Assembly: GCF_021602155.1 (NCBI RefSeq)
Contig: NZ_BQHY01000002.1
Coordinates: forward strand, 458,917-522,916
Direction: 5' to 3'
Origin: Pseudomonas parakoreensis
GTDB lineage: Bacteria > Pseudomonadota > Gammaproteobacteria > Pseudomonadales > Pseudomonadaceae
DNA length: 64,000 bases
This document shows, piece by piece, positions 35,767-47,700 of the stretch. Within the stretch, counting starts at the first letter, position 1; every line of letters begins with the position of its first letter. A program made the translations under genes and the position numbers. Under the pieces are notes generated by a model, which did not search any database, was not told the origin of the DNA, and saw only the letters and a list, made by a program, of their open reading frames with translations.

Positions 35767-38700
35767 TTACAACGTCAGCTGCCCCCGTTCCTCCTCGGTC
35801 AGCTGCTGTTTCGCCTGTTCATCCAGCACTCCGGCGCCCAGCACCTGCACCGGGCTGTCCGGGTTGTATCCGGTCGTCGGCGCACGGCTGGCGCCATCGC
35901 GGTTTGGCGCCAGTTGCTCGTTACCGAAACTCAGCACCTGCACGGTGAACACCGACGCCTGGTTCTGTCGCGCTGCTGCCTGCTGCTGACGGGCCACGTC
36001 TTCAGCGGCCTGGGTGGCTGAAGAGGCAGCGGAGCTTGCCGAGGTGATCGCCCCGGTGTTCACCGCCGACACAACAGGCACACCCGTCGCCTTGCCCTGC
36101 ACCGCGATGTTGGCGGCGTTGACCACGGTCAGCGCGGCGATGTTGACGTTGCCCGAGACGCGAATCCCCGCCTCCCCCGCGTCGATGGTGCCCAGCGGCG
36201 CGATCAGGTCGATGTCGCCGGGCGCCACTTCGGCAATCGGGTTGAGCGTGGCGATGCCGGCGCCGGTGCTTGGCACCGAAGGCGACAGCGTGACGTTGCC
36301 CCAAGTGTCATAGACGCGTTTGGGCGGGGTGTAGACCACGGTGGTTTTCGAGCCGCGACCGGCGTTGATGTCGCCCTCGGCCGACCAGCCGAGAATCGAA
36401 CCACCGAAGGTGGTCATGATCCGGCTCTGCCCCAGCAGAATGCTGCCCTGCGAATAGAGCTGAATGTTGCCCGAGCCCTGCGTGATGATCCCCGCCGTGG
36501 ACGGTGGCGCCGCGCCTTCGATGCCGAACACCTGACCGCCGCCCGGCGTAAGCATCTGGATGTCGCCGCCGAACAGGGTTTTGACCCCGGCGCCGCCGTA
36601 CAGCGTGATGTCGCCGTCGTAGCGGAGCGGATTGCCCGCCACATCAGTGCTCGGGAACAGCGCCGCAATGGCGTTGCGACCACGCAGGTAACTGCCTTTG
36701 CGCGGGCCGTCGGCGTCGTTGTATTCCAGGCCGCCGGCGCGCAGTTCGGCGAAGTACACCTGCCGCGCAAAGATCGCCTGCTCGGCACTTGGCAGCGCGG
36801 CATAAAAAGCCTGTGCCTGCTCTGCGTTGCCGCTGAAGCCGTAGCCGAGGGTCAGCCAGCTCTGCAGTTCATCGACATAGGTCTTGACCACTTTGCCCGG
36901 CTGCGCGCTGAGCGCTACGTCCGCACTGGCAACGTTCTGCGGATTCAGGTAACGCGCGATGAACCTTGTGTAATCCGGCCCCTGCGCGCCCGTGCCCGCC
37001 TGCAATACCACGCTTGCACCGGGCTGCGTATCCCCGGCCACTATCGCGCCGAGGCTGGTAATGCTGGCGCGATTTTCCATCAGGATGTTGCGCCCGGCAT
37101 TGATATCCAGCGTGCCAGGGCCGGCGATATCGAAGCTGCTGTAGAGAATGTCGCGACCTGCCGAGACGCGCGATACATCTCGCACGTCGTTATGAACGAA
37201 CAGGTTGCCGGTCGAGGTAATGCCCTCCTGACCGACGCCCATTTCCTCGGGCTGCACGGCTGTCGGTTGGCCCAGGTGGGTTCCGGATGCCACGATGTCA
37301 CGTCCGGCAATCATCCAGACAGGGCCTGCTGCTTCGTACCAAGTGCGTTTCGAGGTATCGAAACTCAACGTCTCGCCACTGCGTACCCCCACCAGATCGC
37401 CGGTCAGGGCATAGAACCGTGCGGGCCCCTGCACTTCACTCAAACCGGAATAGCTGTCGGGCCCAAAAGCGAACAACGGATAACGCGAATTACCTTCCGG
37501 TTTAACACCGTCACTGCCGTAATTGCTGTTGAGTGGCTTGTTGGGGTTATTGCCGGCAAAGGCCAGGAATGACGGCCTGAACGGGGTGGCGATGGCCAGT
37601 GGGCTGGCACCCGACTGATTGATCGCATAGCCGCCGGCGTAGATCGAGTCCCCGGCCAACAGTTCGAGTTGTCCGGATGTCGAAGGGGCCAGTAACAGTG
37701 AATAAGCGGTTGTCCGTGACAAGTCACGCTCGCTGTAAGCCGCCGATGGCCCGGCATAAATCGCCCCCTGCGCCGCCACCGCCCGAAGAATCGACGGGTA
37801 CACAAAACGTCCATCGGTGGGCGACGAGTTGGCGCCGCTCACAGGGGATAGATTGGCCTCGGTCTCGGCTAATTGAGTACTCGGCGTGAGATTGCCTCCA
37901 GCGGAAAAAAGATTGATGGCGGTGTGATCAGTCCACAGCGAGAAGCCGCTCAGGATGCCACCAGTGCGGATATTGCCGTTGTCATCAAGCAGTGGCGTGG
38001 CATTGAGCAGGCGCACACGTCCGGGATCTGCCGCACCGCCCAACACCAGGTCTCCACGGGTACTGAGGCTCATGCCCGAGTCGCCGGGAATCAACACCAG
38101 GCCACCGGAGGCGTTGCTGGTCGTCGAGGTGAACGGATCCAGCGGTCGGGTTTCACGGACATCATGCAACTGCGAGCTGGCACCGTATTGCAGATTGAGG
38201 CCGCCCAGCGCCCCTCCGGTCAATTGCGCCGCACCGCGCAAGTTGATCAGTGCGCCTTGCAGGTCGTGCCTCGGCGGCTGAGTCCCGCTATCCCCGGCCC
38301 GCGCTTGCAGCGATGGGTTGAATGCGCCGCCAATGCGAATGTCCATATCGCCACCGCCAGTCATCTGCACGCTGCCATCGTCGGCGACACGCCCGGTGCT
38401 GCCCACGGCAACGATCAGCCCTTGGCTGCGCGGATAATTGACCGCATCGCCCAACGGTCTGAGCATCCCGGCGTCGCCACCGGCACGCAGGCTGATGTTG
38501 CCGCCGCCCAGGGTGCCGAATCCGGTGAAGCCCACCAGGTAAGGTTCGGTATTGCCGTCAGGCGTCATCAACCGAGTAGCGTAACTGCCAAAGTTGATCC
38601 ACCACGCTGTGGGCACATCCGGGTTGCCCGTGCCTTGGCGCCACAGCCAGTTACCCATTGCCACACTGGCGATCTGTTCGCGGAAACCGCCATTCACCGA

Positions 38701-41700
38701 TTGTGCTTTTGTGCCGACGGAATCACCGGAAACCGAGCCACCGGCATTGATGTGCAGATTGCCACCCAATTGCGGATACCAGGCCTGATAGAGGCTGTCG
38801 CTGCCACCGTTGACCCACTTTTCATAATCGGCACCGGCTGTGCCCAACACCGAGTTATTGTCCGAGAGATGCCCGCGTTTCTGGTTATACAACGGGTCGA
38901 CATTCGATGACTGTGTACCGGCGGTGTACACGCCGAAAGGCGAATCCATGCTCAGGTTGCCGGCAGCCATCAGATCGAGATCGCCAGTACCGGTGCGCAG
39001 AACACTGAACATCTGCGTATGGGCCTTGGCCGTTTTCCCCGGATTGTTGCCGATGCACAGCTCTGGCTGCAGATCACAAATGAATTGAGCCTCCTCGGGA
39101 ACCGGTTCGTAGTCCGGCCCCATTCCGCTACCTGGCGCCCAGACCCAACGGGCCATGGGTACGCACAAGTCGGCAATCTGCTGACAGTACTCGAGCATGT
39201 CATCAGGGACCGGCTCGTAGGGGGTAAAAAAGGGATTATCCGGAGCCCAGACCAGCTTGCCCGCCGCCGTGGTGATGTTGACGCCGTAATGACTGTCCGC
39301 CAGCCGCAGATTGCCTTCAGGGGTCAGCGGTTTGACCGCACGGCTGTCGGCCGCAGCAAGATCTGCACCGGCGACCACACGCATCGACCATGAGGCACTG
39401 CCCGACGGCAGCATGCTGGCCAGCGCCCAGTTCTTGCCTTGTTGTGTGCCGTTGAACGGGCGCAACTCGATCAGCGAAGTGCCTTCGGCGAGCTTCACAT
39501 CGGTCATCGACGGAATCAGCGATCCGCGCAACAAGGCCAGTTCGCCCTTTAACTTCACCCCGGAGAACGTAGTCAGGTCTGCATCGTAAACGCTGGGCAA
39601 CGGCACTCCCTTGGGCCAGTTCATCGCTTGCAGGGCGGTGGCCTTGTTCAAACGGATCCCGGCACCCAGGCGTGTGTCGGCAGGCAACGTCACACTGTCG
39701 CTGAGCAGCGTACCGGCGGCGTACAGCAGATGACCGCTGCTGTCGTGGATCGCCCCCGCCAGCACGGTGCCGGCGCTGAAGGTATACGCCTCACCCAGCA
39801 CCGCCTGAGTCGGCAACAACGTGCCACTGGCCAACACTGCGCCCTGAATGGTCACGTCGTAATTGAGCGTGGCGCCTATCGGGAACTGTGTCCCTTCAGC
39901 CAGCGAAACACCGCTGCCCGGCACGATCAGATCGCCACCGAACGGCTGCACACCGGCAATCAGTTTCCAGCCGGCATCGTCCTGGGTTTCCGGTGGCGGC
40001 GCGAAGCCGTCGTTGATGCTGCCGTAAATATCGAGGTTGCCACCGGCACGAATCACCAGGCTGCCCGCTTCCCCGGAACCATATACGGAGGGGTTCAGCT
40101 GCGTGTGCGGATTGAGGCTGGCATAGCGATAACCCGAAAGGTCCAGATCGCCCTCCACCACCAGATCACCGTCAGCCGCTTTGCTGGCGATCTCCACACC
40201 GGGCCGCAGATGGAATGCATCGGCGTAAGTGGCGTTATTCAGCCCGGCGAGTTTGCGTTGCAGCAGATCGTTATTGCCCAGTGCCGCGTTGATAAAGTCG
40301 TTGCTGTCGCCATGAATGCGTTCGAGCATGGCCTGATCGATGACTTGATACGGCCGGCCACTGACCGCCTGATCGACACCCTCGCGGGCATCGGTGTAGC
40401 GGCGCATACCGTTGAGGCCGATGGAGCGTGCGCCCTGAATGGTCAGCGCACCGCTGGCGTCGATGGCGATGTCATTGCTGCCCAGACGCGGCGCGTTCAG
40501 CTCCAGCGTACCGCGCAGCATTCCATCGTGTTGCCCGGCGAGGACACCGGGCACGGCATCGGTGCCGTGACGCAGGTCGATGCGCGCACCGCTGCCCAGC
40601 GTGAGCAAACCATCGCCGGAATTCAGTTCGACCGTGGCGCGGTTGGGTGCATCGATGATCTTGCCGTAGCTGTCGACACGCAGCACGCGACCATGGGCAT
40701 CGAGCACGCTGCTGCCAGCCAGGGTCAGGCCATTTTTCGCCGACAGGCGAATGCTGCCGACACGCTCGCCGCTGGCATCGATCAGACCGGCCACCGTCAG
40801 GCTGCCATTGTCCACCGACACATTGACCTCACCGGCCTTGAGACCGTCGCCGATCACCAGGTTGCCTTGTTTGAGTTGCAGGCTGCGGCTGCCGTAAACC
40901 TGCCCGGCATTCAAGCGCTGATTGAGCGCGGCGAACTGCTCGGTGGCGTCACCGCCCAGACGCTGTGCGCGAATGTCCACGCCACCGGCCTTGTACGGCA
41001 CCAACGTGCCGCCGGCGTCGTAATAACCGCTGCTGCCACCGGCAATCTCGCCTTGCAGATCGACCGTCCCGGCCGCATCGGCCAGTGCGATGACGCTGAG
41101 GTTACCAGCCTGATTGTTCTTCGCCGACAGATCGATCCGCGAGCCCGCGGCCTGATGGATATTGCCGTTGGCGCTGTACAGCGATACGTCGCCGCCCCAG
41201 CTGTATTTGCTGACATCATTGAACGGCAAGGTCCGCCCGGCCATGTCCAGCACGGCACGAGTGCCCAGCGTCAAATCGCCCTCGGACTTGACGGTCAACT
41301 TGCCGCTGGCCAAGGCGATACGGCTGTCCAGCACGATGTCGCGGGCTTCAAGATTCAACTCCGCACCCAAGGCATTCGCCAACCCGGCAGTCCCGCCGCC
41401 GCTGAGCGTCAGGCTGTTGCCGGCCTTCAGCAGGCTGACCGAAGCTGCTTCACCGGTGAGCAACGGCGTGCGCAGGTTCAGATTGCCGCCGCTGTAGCGG
41501 TAACCCTTGAGCGGATCGTAAGCGCCCTGCTCCTGATACACCGCCAGTCTGCCCTTGTGATTGGCGGTGATGCGCTCGCTGGCGCTGAGGTTGACGTTGG
41601 CAAAACCCAGCGCCAGACGATTGTTCTGATCCAGCCCGCTGGCCTGAGGCATCGGGCCGTAACCCAACTCGATCCGCTGGGCCTGAATATCCAGCGTGCC

Positions 41701-44700
41701 GCTGCCCGTACCGGCGCCACCGGTGATGACGCTGCCGGGGCTTTGCGTCGCACCGTTCCAGATCAGGTTGGCCGTACGAATGCTCGCCACATCGTTGGCA
41801 TCGCCCAGGCCGTAGATCGCCGGGGTGACCAGCAGCAGGTTCTGCAGTTTGCTTTGGCCGGTCTGCGGATCGATTGTGTCGAGGCTCACGCTGCCGTAGA
41901 AATTGAAGGCATCGCGGGTGGTCAGGCTCAGGGTTTCCAGGGCCGGCGCGGCAAACTGCGTATCACCGCGCAGCAAGCGGTCGAGTACGTTCTGGTTCAG
42001 CGTTAGACCGGCCGGCACGCGACTGCCGGCCGCCGCCAGCGCCTCGGCGCTGCCGGCATTGACCGCACCGACCGACAGTGCCAGATGACGGGTGCCGAAA
42101 CGCACCGCTTCACCGAGTTCGAACTGGTTATCGGTGGCGGCAGTGATGCTGCCGTTCGAATAGAGCAGCGCCGGATCGTTGCAAGATGACGTGACACACA
42201 CGCCAATCCGGATGCTGCCCGCGCCACTGATGCCGCTGGCCGCTGCCGGCGCCAGCACATTGGTCCAGCCGTTGGACACTACCAACAGGCTCGAGGCTTG
42301 CGGCTGGTAGAGGTAGCCGGACGTTGAATCGAAGGCCACATTGCCACGCCCCAGGGTGTTGATCCCGGCGCCCGCTTCGACCGTGATGCCACCGGTGGTC
42401 GAGGTGGTGCGCAACACGACTTCCGGCGCAGACAGGATGGCCCCTTCACGCAGCGTGATGTTGTCCGAGGCCCCCAAAAACTTGATGATGTTGCCCGTCG
42501 TGTTGTAAATCACCTCCGGCAGCGCACCGAGCGTCAGACGTCCGGCATTGAGGTTGTTCAGCGTGTCGGCGTACACCGACACGCCACTGAAACCCGGCGT
42601 CGGCGCATGCCCCGCAGCGAGCACCTCGAACTCGGCGCCGGCGTAACCGCCGCGTAGCGCCGCCGTGCCGATCAGCCCACCCTCGGCGGCATCAAACAGC
42701 GCTCGCCCATCGAACTGCAACGCAGTGTCGTGCTTGCCCCCCGTGCTCAGGCGCAGATCGAGCACCTTGCCGTCCATTGGCGCCAACGCACGGGGCACGC
42801 CACGCCGGGCGGCATCGCTGCGGATGAACTGGGTGAACGACGTTTCGTTGTACTGCGAGTAACGGCGCAACACGTCAGCCGACGTCAGGATCACCTGACT
42901 GGCCAGACTGTCGCGCAGTCCGGTGTTGGCAATCGACATCTGCCCGCTGCTGGTCCACGAACCGTTGCGCAGTTGCAACGCTGCCGTCGTCGCAGCCGGC
43001 GTCGCCTGACCGTTGACCTCGACCCGGAATGCGCCCGGCAACAAGGCAAAGGTGGATGGCAGCAGCGTGTAAGTCCCCGCCGCCAGCCCCGGCACGCCGG
43101 CGCCAATAGTGACCTGCTGGCCGATGCGCGGATCGACCGCTCCGGCTTCGGCCAGGATCGGCGCGTAACGGCTCTGTTTGCCCGGCACGATGGCGTAGAC
43201 CGGATTACTCGCCAGCCCCGGCAGACTGAAGGTGCCATCGGTGGCATTGCGCACCAGCGGATTGAAGCGCGCATCGGTAGAACCGCCACGTCCGGAAATG
43301 AAACCGGCGCCGCGAAGATCGCCACCGCCGGACAGATCGATCAGCGCACCGTTCTGCACCTCGATGTATTGCCCACCGATGGCCACGCCGTTTTTATCGC
43401 CCGTGATGCCGTTCAACACCACCGATTTACCGTTGTAGAGATAGTCGATGCCGTCCGTGGTGCCACCGTACGGCATGACCAGACCGGCGCCGCTGACCGA
43501 CGTGGTGCTGCCCGACAGCAGTCGAACCTCATGACTGGTGGTCTGCAAATCGTCACCCAGAACAATCTTGCCCAGCGGGGCCCGCACCACCCCGCCCTGC
43601 TCGATGTACGCCGCGGAAAAACTCAGATTGCCGAATACCGAGTACGGCACCTCAGCGGGTGCCGCACCGTGGCTGCTGATCCGCAGCGTATGGTCGGACA
43701 CCGCAACGGCGCCCTGATAGCCAACGCGCACTTCAGCCTGGACATCACTGGCGGGATAGATTTGTGCAGCACCGAGGTTCAAGTCACCCGGCGTCCACAA
43801 CCGGGTTTTTTCGGCACCGTCGTTGGGCGCGAGGAAACGCAGATCGCCACGACTGTCGAGGCTCACCTGACCAAATGCCCGTCGGCCATACGCAACCGCT
43901 GGCGCGCCGAGTTGCAGGATCGAACCCTGTGTACCGAACGACAGGCCATTGCCCACATCCAGCAGGTCGGCTGATGCGTTGAAGGTCGCGTCCGACAATT
44001 GTGTCGTCGGATTATTGGTCAATCGCGGCCGTATCAGGCCGAAGCCGGCGTGGTAAGTGCCCACGCCGGACAGACGCAGGTACGGCGCGCTCAAATCGAC
44101 GCGGGTCGTACTCGCGGAGGCGTCGGCCAGCGACAACGCCCCGGCATACAGCGTCAGGCTCTGGTTCATGTGCAGATTGACGTCGCCGTCAAACGACAGC
44201 AAACCGTTGCTCAACAGGCTCAGGTTATCGAAGCCGCCCGCCATCAGGCCGTCTGCGCTCAAGCGCGTCTGACCGTAGCGCAGGCCAGCGGCGCCCTCGC
44301 CCGGACGCCGATCCGGCGCGAGCGGTTTGTCCGCAGGTGCCTGGCCAATGATCATCTCTCGCGGCGCCCGCACGGCATTGCTTGCCGAGTCAACGTACAG
44401 CGGTGTCTCAAGCGCAATGTCCAGACGACCGCCGGCAGCCCCGACACCGCCCGCCGCTGCACGCAGATGGCCCTCAAGGAACAGGCCGTTGTAGGAACTC
44501 AGGCTGATCCGCCCGCCGTCGGTTGCGACGCGGGTCGGCCCTTGGCCGGCGATATCCAGAACGGTCTCGCTGCCGGAAGCCTCCAGCCGAGCGCCTTCAC
44601 GGACGATCACATAAGCATCGGAGGCCGTGGCAGAGGCCAGTTTCGCATCGATTTCACCGCCGATGATGATGCTGCCACCCTTGGCGACCTGACCGTAAGT

Positions 44701-47700
44701 GCGGCCCAGCGCATCGACTGCCGTATTGGCGCGTCCGGCGACATCCAGCACCGCCTGTTCACCGATCCAGATGGAACGGTCATGTGCGCCCGGATCGGCC
44801 ACGACAATGGAGGTCGCCGGTTTGTTCGAACCGAACTGTTGTTGACGGATATCAATCGTGCCGCCCCAGGCATTCAGCTCACCTTCCACGGTGATCTGCC
44901 CGGCACCGCGCAGTTTGATGCTCTGCCCCGGATCGACGCTGATCCGCGAACCGCGGCCCAGGGTCAACGAGCTGTTGGCGGCATCGATCAAACCGATCAG
45001 GCTGGCCCCGCCCTGCAACGTCAGGCTGGCGCCGGCGCGTTGGGTCAACAGGCCCTTGGTCGGGCTTTCCTGGAACAGCGTCGGTGTCCACAGCTCCAGC
45101 GCCGTTTGCGGATCGATACCACTGACCTGATTCGGCGCGGCATCAGCGAAACGGTACACCGGCATGTACACATCGATCGCCGTACCTTCAGCAACGTCCA
45201 GCCCATTCAGGCCAATCAGGTTGTAGGCGGAAAAGCCCTTGCGCAACAGATCGGCAGACAGCTGCAGGGTATTCTCGGCCAGCGCCTTGTCGGTCTGACC
45301 GATGAGAATCCTGTTGGCCTGCACCGTCAGCGTGCCGCCGCCCGTGACACCGTAGCCACGCAGATCGCCCGCAAGGTTCAGGTGGGTTTCACCGGGCGCC
45401 GAAATCGCACTGGATTCCAGCGTCAGGTCGCCGCCCTTGCCACCCCGGGTCTTGCCGTTGGCCAGCACAGCGCCACCGGAGGAAACATCGAGCAGACTGC
45501 CCGCGCCAAGGTCGATATCGCCGCTGCTGCGGATCGATACCAGGCCACCATTGAGAGACGCCAGACTCGCACCGTCATCCGGGTTGCTGCGCAGGTTGCT
45601 CCATACTCCACGAGTATCGAGTCGCACACCGTCGGCCACAGTGACTTGCGTCGCCTTGCCGACCTTCGCCGTGAGCCGAGTGTCAGCGGTATCGCTACTG
45701 AGAAACTGGTTGAGCACATTGCCCAGACGCAGGCTACCGCCACGCGCGGTCAGGTCGGCGCCGATCTGCACATCCGGGGAATACAGGGTGATGTCGCCAC
45801 CGTTGTCGACCGTGAGCGCACCGTGAACGGCAATCTGATCCTTGGTCGAAACCTTGAGCGCACCGAGGTGGAATCCGTTGAGCAGATCGTTATCGAGATA
45901 GAGCTTGCCCTTGCGGGCATCGGACACCGCGCCGGTCAAGTCCGGATCGTTGCCGGCAACCGGGCGCGTGCCACCGATCTGCACCTGATCGAGCAAGGGA
46001 TTGAGGGTGTAGAGCAGGCCATTCGACGCCGCGACGAAGGTCGGGTCGTAACTGCCGACGATCAACTGCGCCCGCCGGGCCAGCGCGGTCTGGCTCTGCT
46101 GATAGCCGTCGAGCAGCGGTTTCGGCGCCTGATTCTGCCGTTCGCCCTGATACACCTCGCCGATCATCTGCCCGTCAAGCACGGCGCTGGTCGTGGAAAC
46201 CACCAGTTGCCCGGCATCGCGGCCCACGGTGTAACCCGACTCGAAACGCGAGCGCGGGGCAATCAGCGGGCTGTAGTAATGGCTGGTCTGACCCCAGCGT
46301 TCGCTGCTGTCTTCATAGCCTTTGTACAGGCCGGTGTAGAGCAGATCCCCCGGCGCGCGCGACACTTCATACAACTTGCCGTCGGCGCCACGCAGCCAGC
46401 TCTGGCGGATCTCGCCGCTCTGCACATCCAGGGTGCCGCCGGACAGGTTGATCAACGAACCTTTTTCCGTGACCACGTCGTTGCCGGCAAAACTCACCGT
46501 GCCGCCCTGAGCCATCCATTCGCCGACGCTGTGCCCTTGGGTGCCCAGATAACCGCCCACTTCCAGCAGGCCACCGGCGGTGTACCAGCGGTCGGTGGCA
46601 TAACCATTGGTGCCCGCCGGCACATACACCAGCTCGCGCACATCGACCCAGATGTCATTGCTGTTGAGCGCGCCTTTCTCGCGGTTGACCGACGCATCAC
46701 GCTGCTCGTTACCCTGCACGTTGATCTTGATGCTGTTGTTTTCCATCGCCACTTTGACGCCGAGGGCACCGGACACGTCGATCATTGCGCCGTCGCGCAC
46801 CAGGCTGCGGCGCTGTGCGCTGACCGCAACCTGACCGCCGGTGACCAGGGTGATCGAGCCGTTCTGGAACTCGACACTGCCACCGCTCTGAATCTCGACG
46901 CGTGACTGATCGCCACGGATCCGGTTATTGGCCGTGACGCCCGTCAGCGCGGCCTGATGCTGGCTGTCGAGGGCGGTCATGTCGCTGCTGTCGAGCATGA
47001 TCGCCGTCGCACTGCCCTGCCCCAGCGTCACGCTGCCGTTGGTATCGGTGATCGGGTTGGTGAGGTGAATCGTGCCCCTCGTCGCCACTGATGTGCTGGC
47101 AAGCGATACGCCGTTTTGCACGACCTCGTGACCCGTCAGAGTGATGTCGCCGGTAGACGACTGGATCAGTCCGTTGTTAGTGACGTTGCCCGCAACGGCA
47201 CCGGCCTTGAAGCCGGGAATGACTTCGCTGCCGAAGGTGGTCGACAGCGCATTGCCCTCGGTGCCCGAGCCCTTGCGAATGTAGAAACGGTCACCGGCCG
47301 CCAGCACGGTCTGGCCCTTGACGGTGTTGATGCTGCCGTCGTTCTGTACTTCGCTGCCAAGCAGCAAGGCATAACCCCCGGCAGCGGTAGACGATGCCGG
47401 CTTGTGGGTGTCGATGGAGGCTCCGCGCTCCACCAACACTTTGCCAGCGGCATCGGTGAAGGTCGGCTGAGTGCCGGTGCTGTCGAAGTACAAGCCGCGA
47501 TCACGGAACTGGATATCGGTGATGTTGGCGGCAGCGGCCACCAGGTTGCGCACGTTGACCTGGCTGCTGCCGCTGAACACGATGCCATTGCGGTTGATCA
47601 GCATCACCGTGCCGTCGCCCTTGATCTGGCCCTGGATCTGGCTGGCCCGGGCATTCGGGTCGTTGACCCGGTTGAGCACCGCCCAGTTGGACTGTTGGGC

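Noticed and set aside
39628-46905. Two very long open frames (792 and 968 codons) on the plus strand opposite the adhesin gene
   Set aside because: They are antisense shadows of a GC-rich, repetitive coding sequence; no family motif, no proper start signals. The minus-strand frame has signal peptide and TPS domain.
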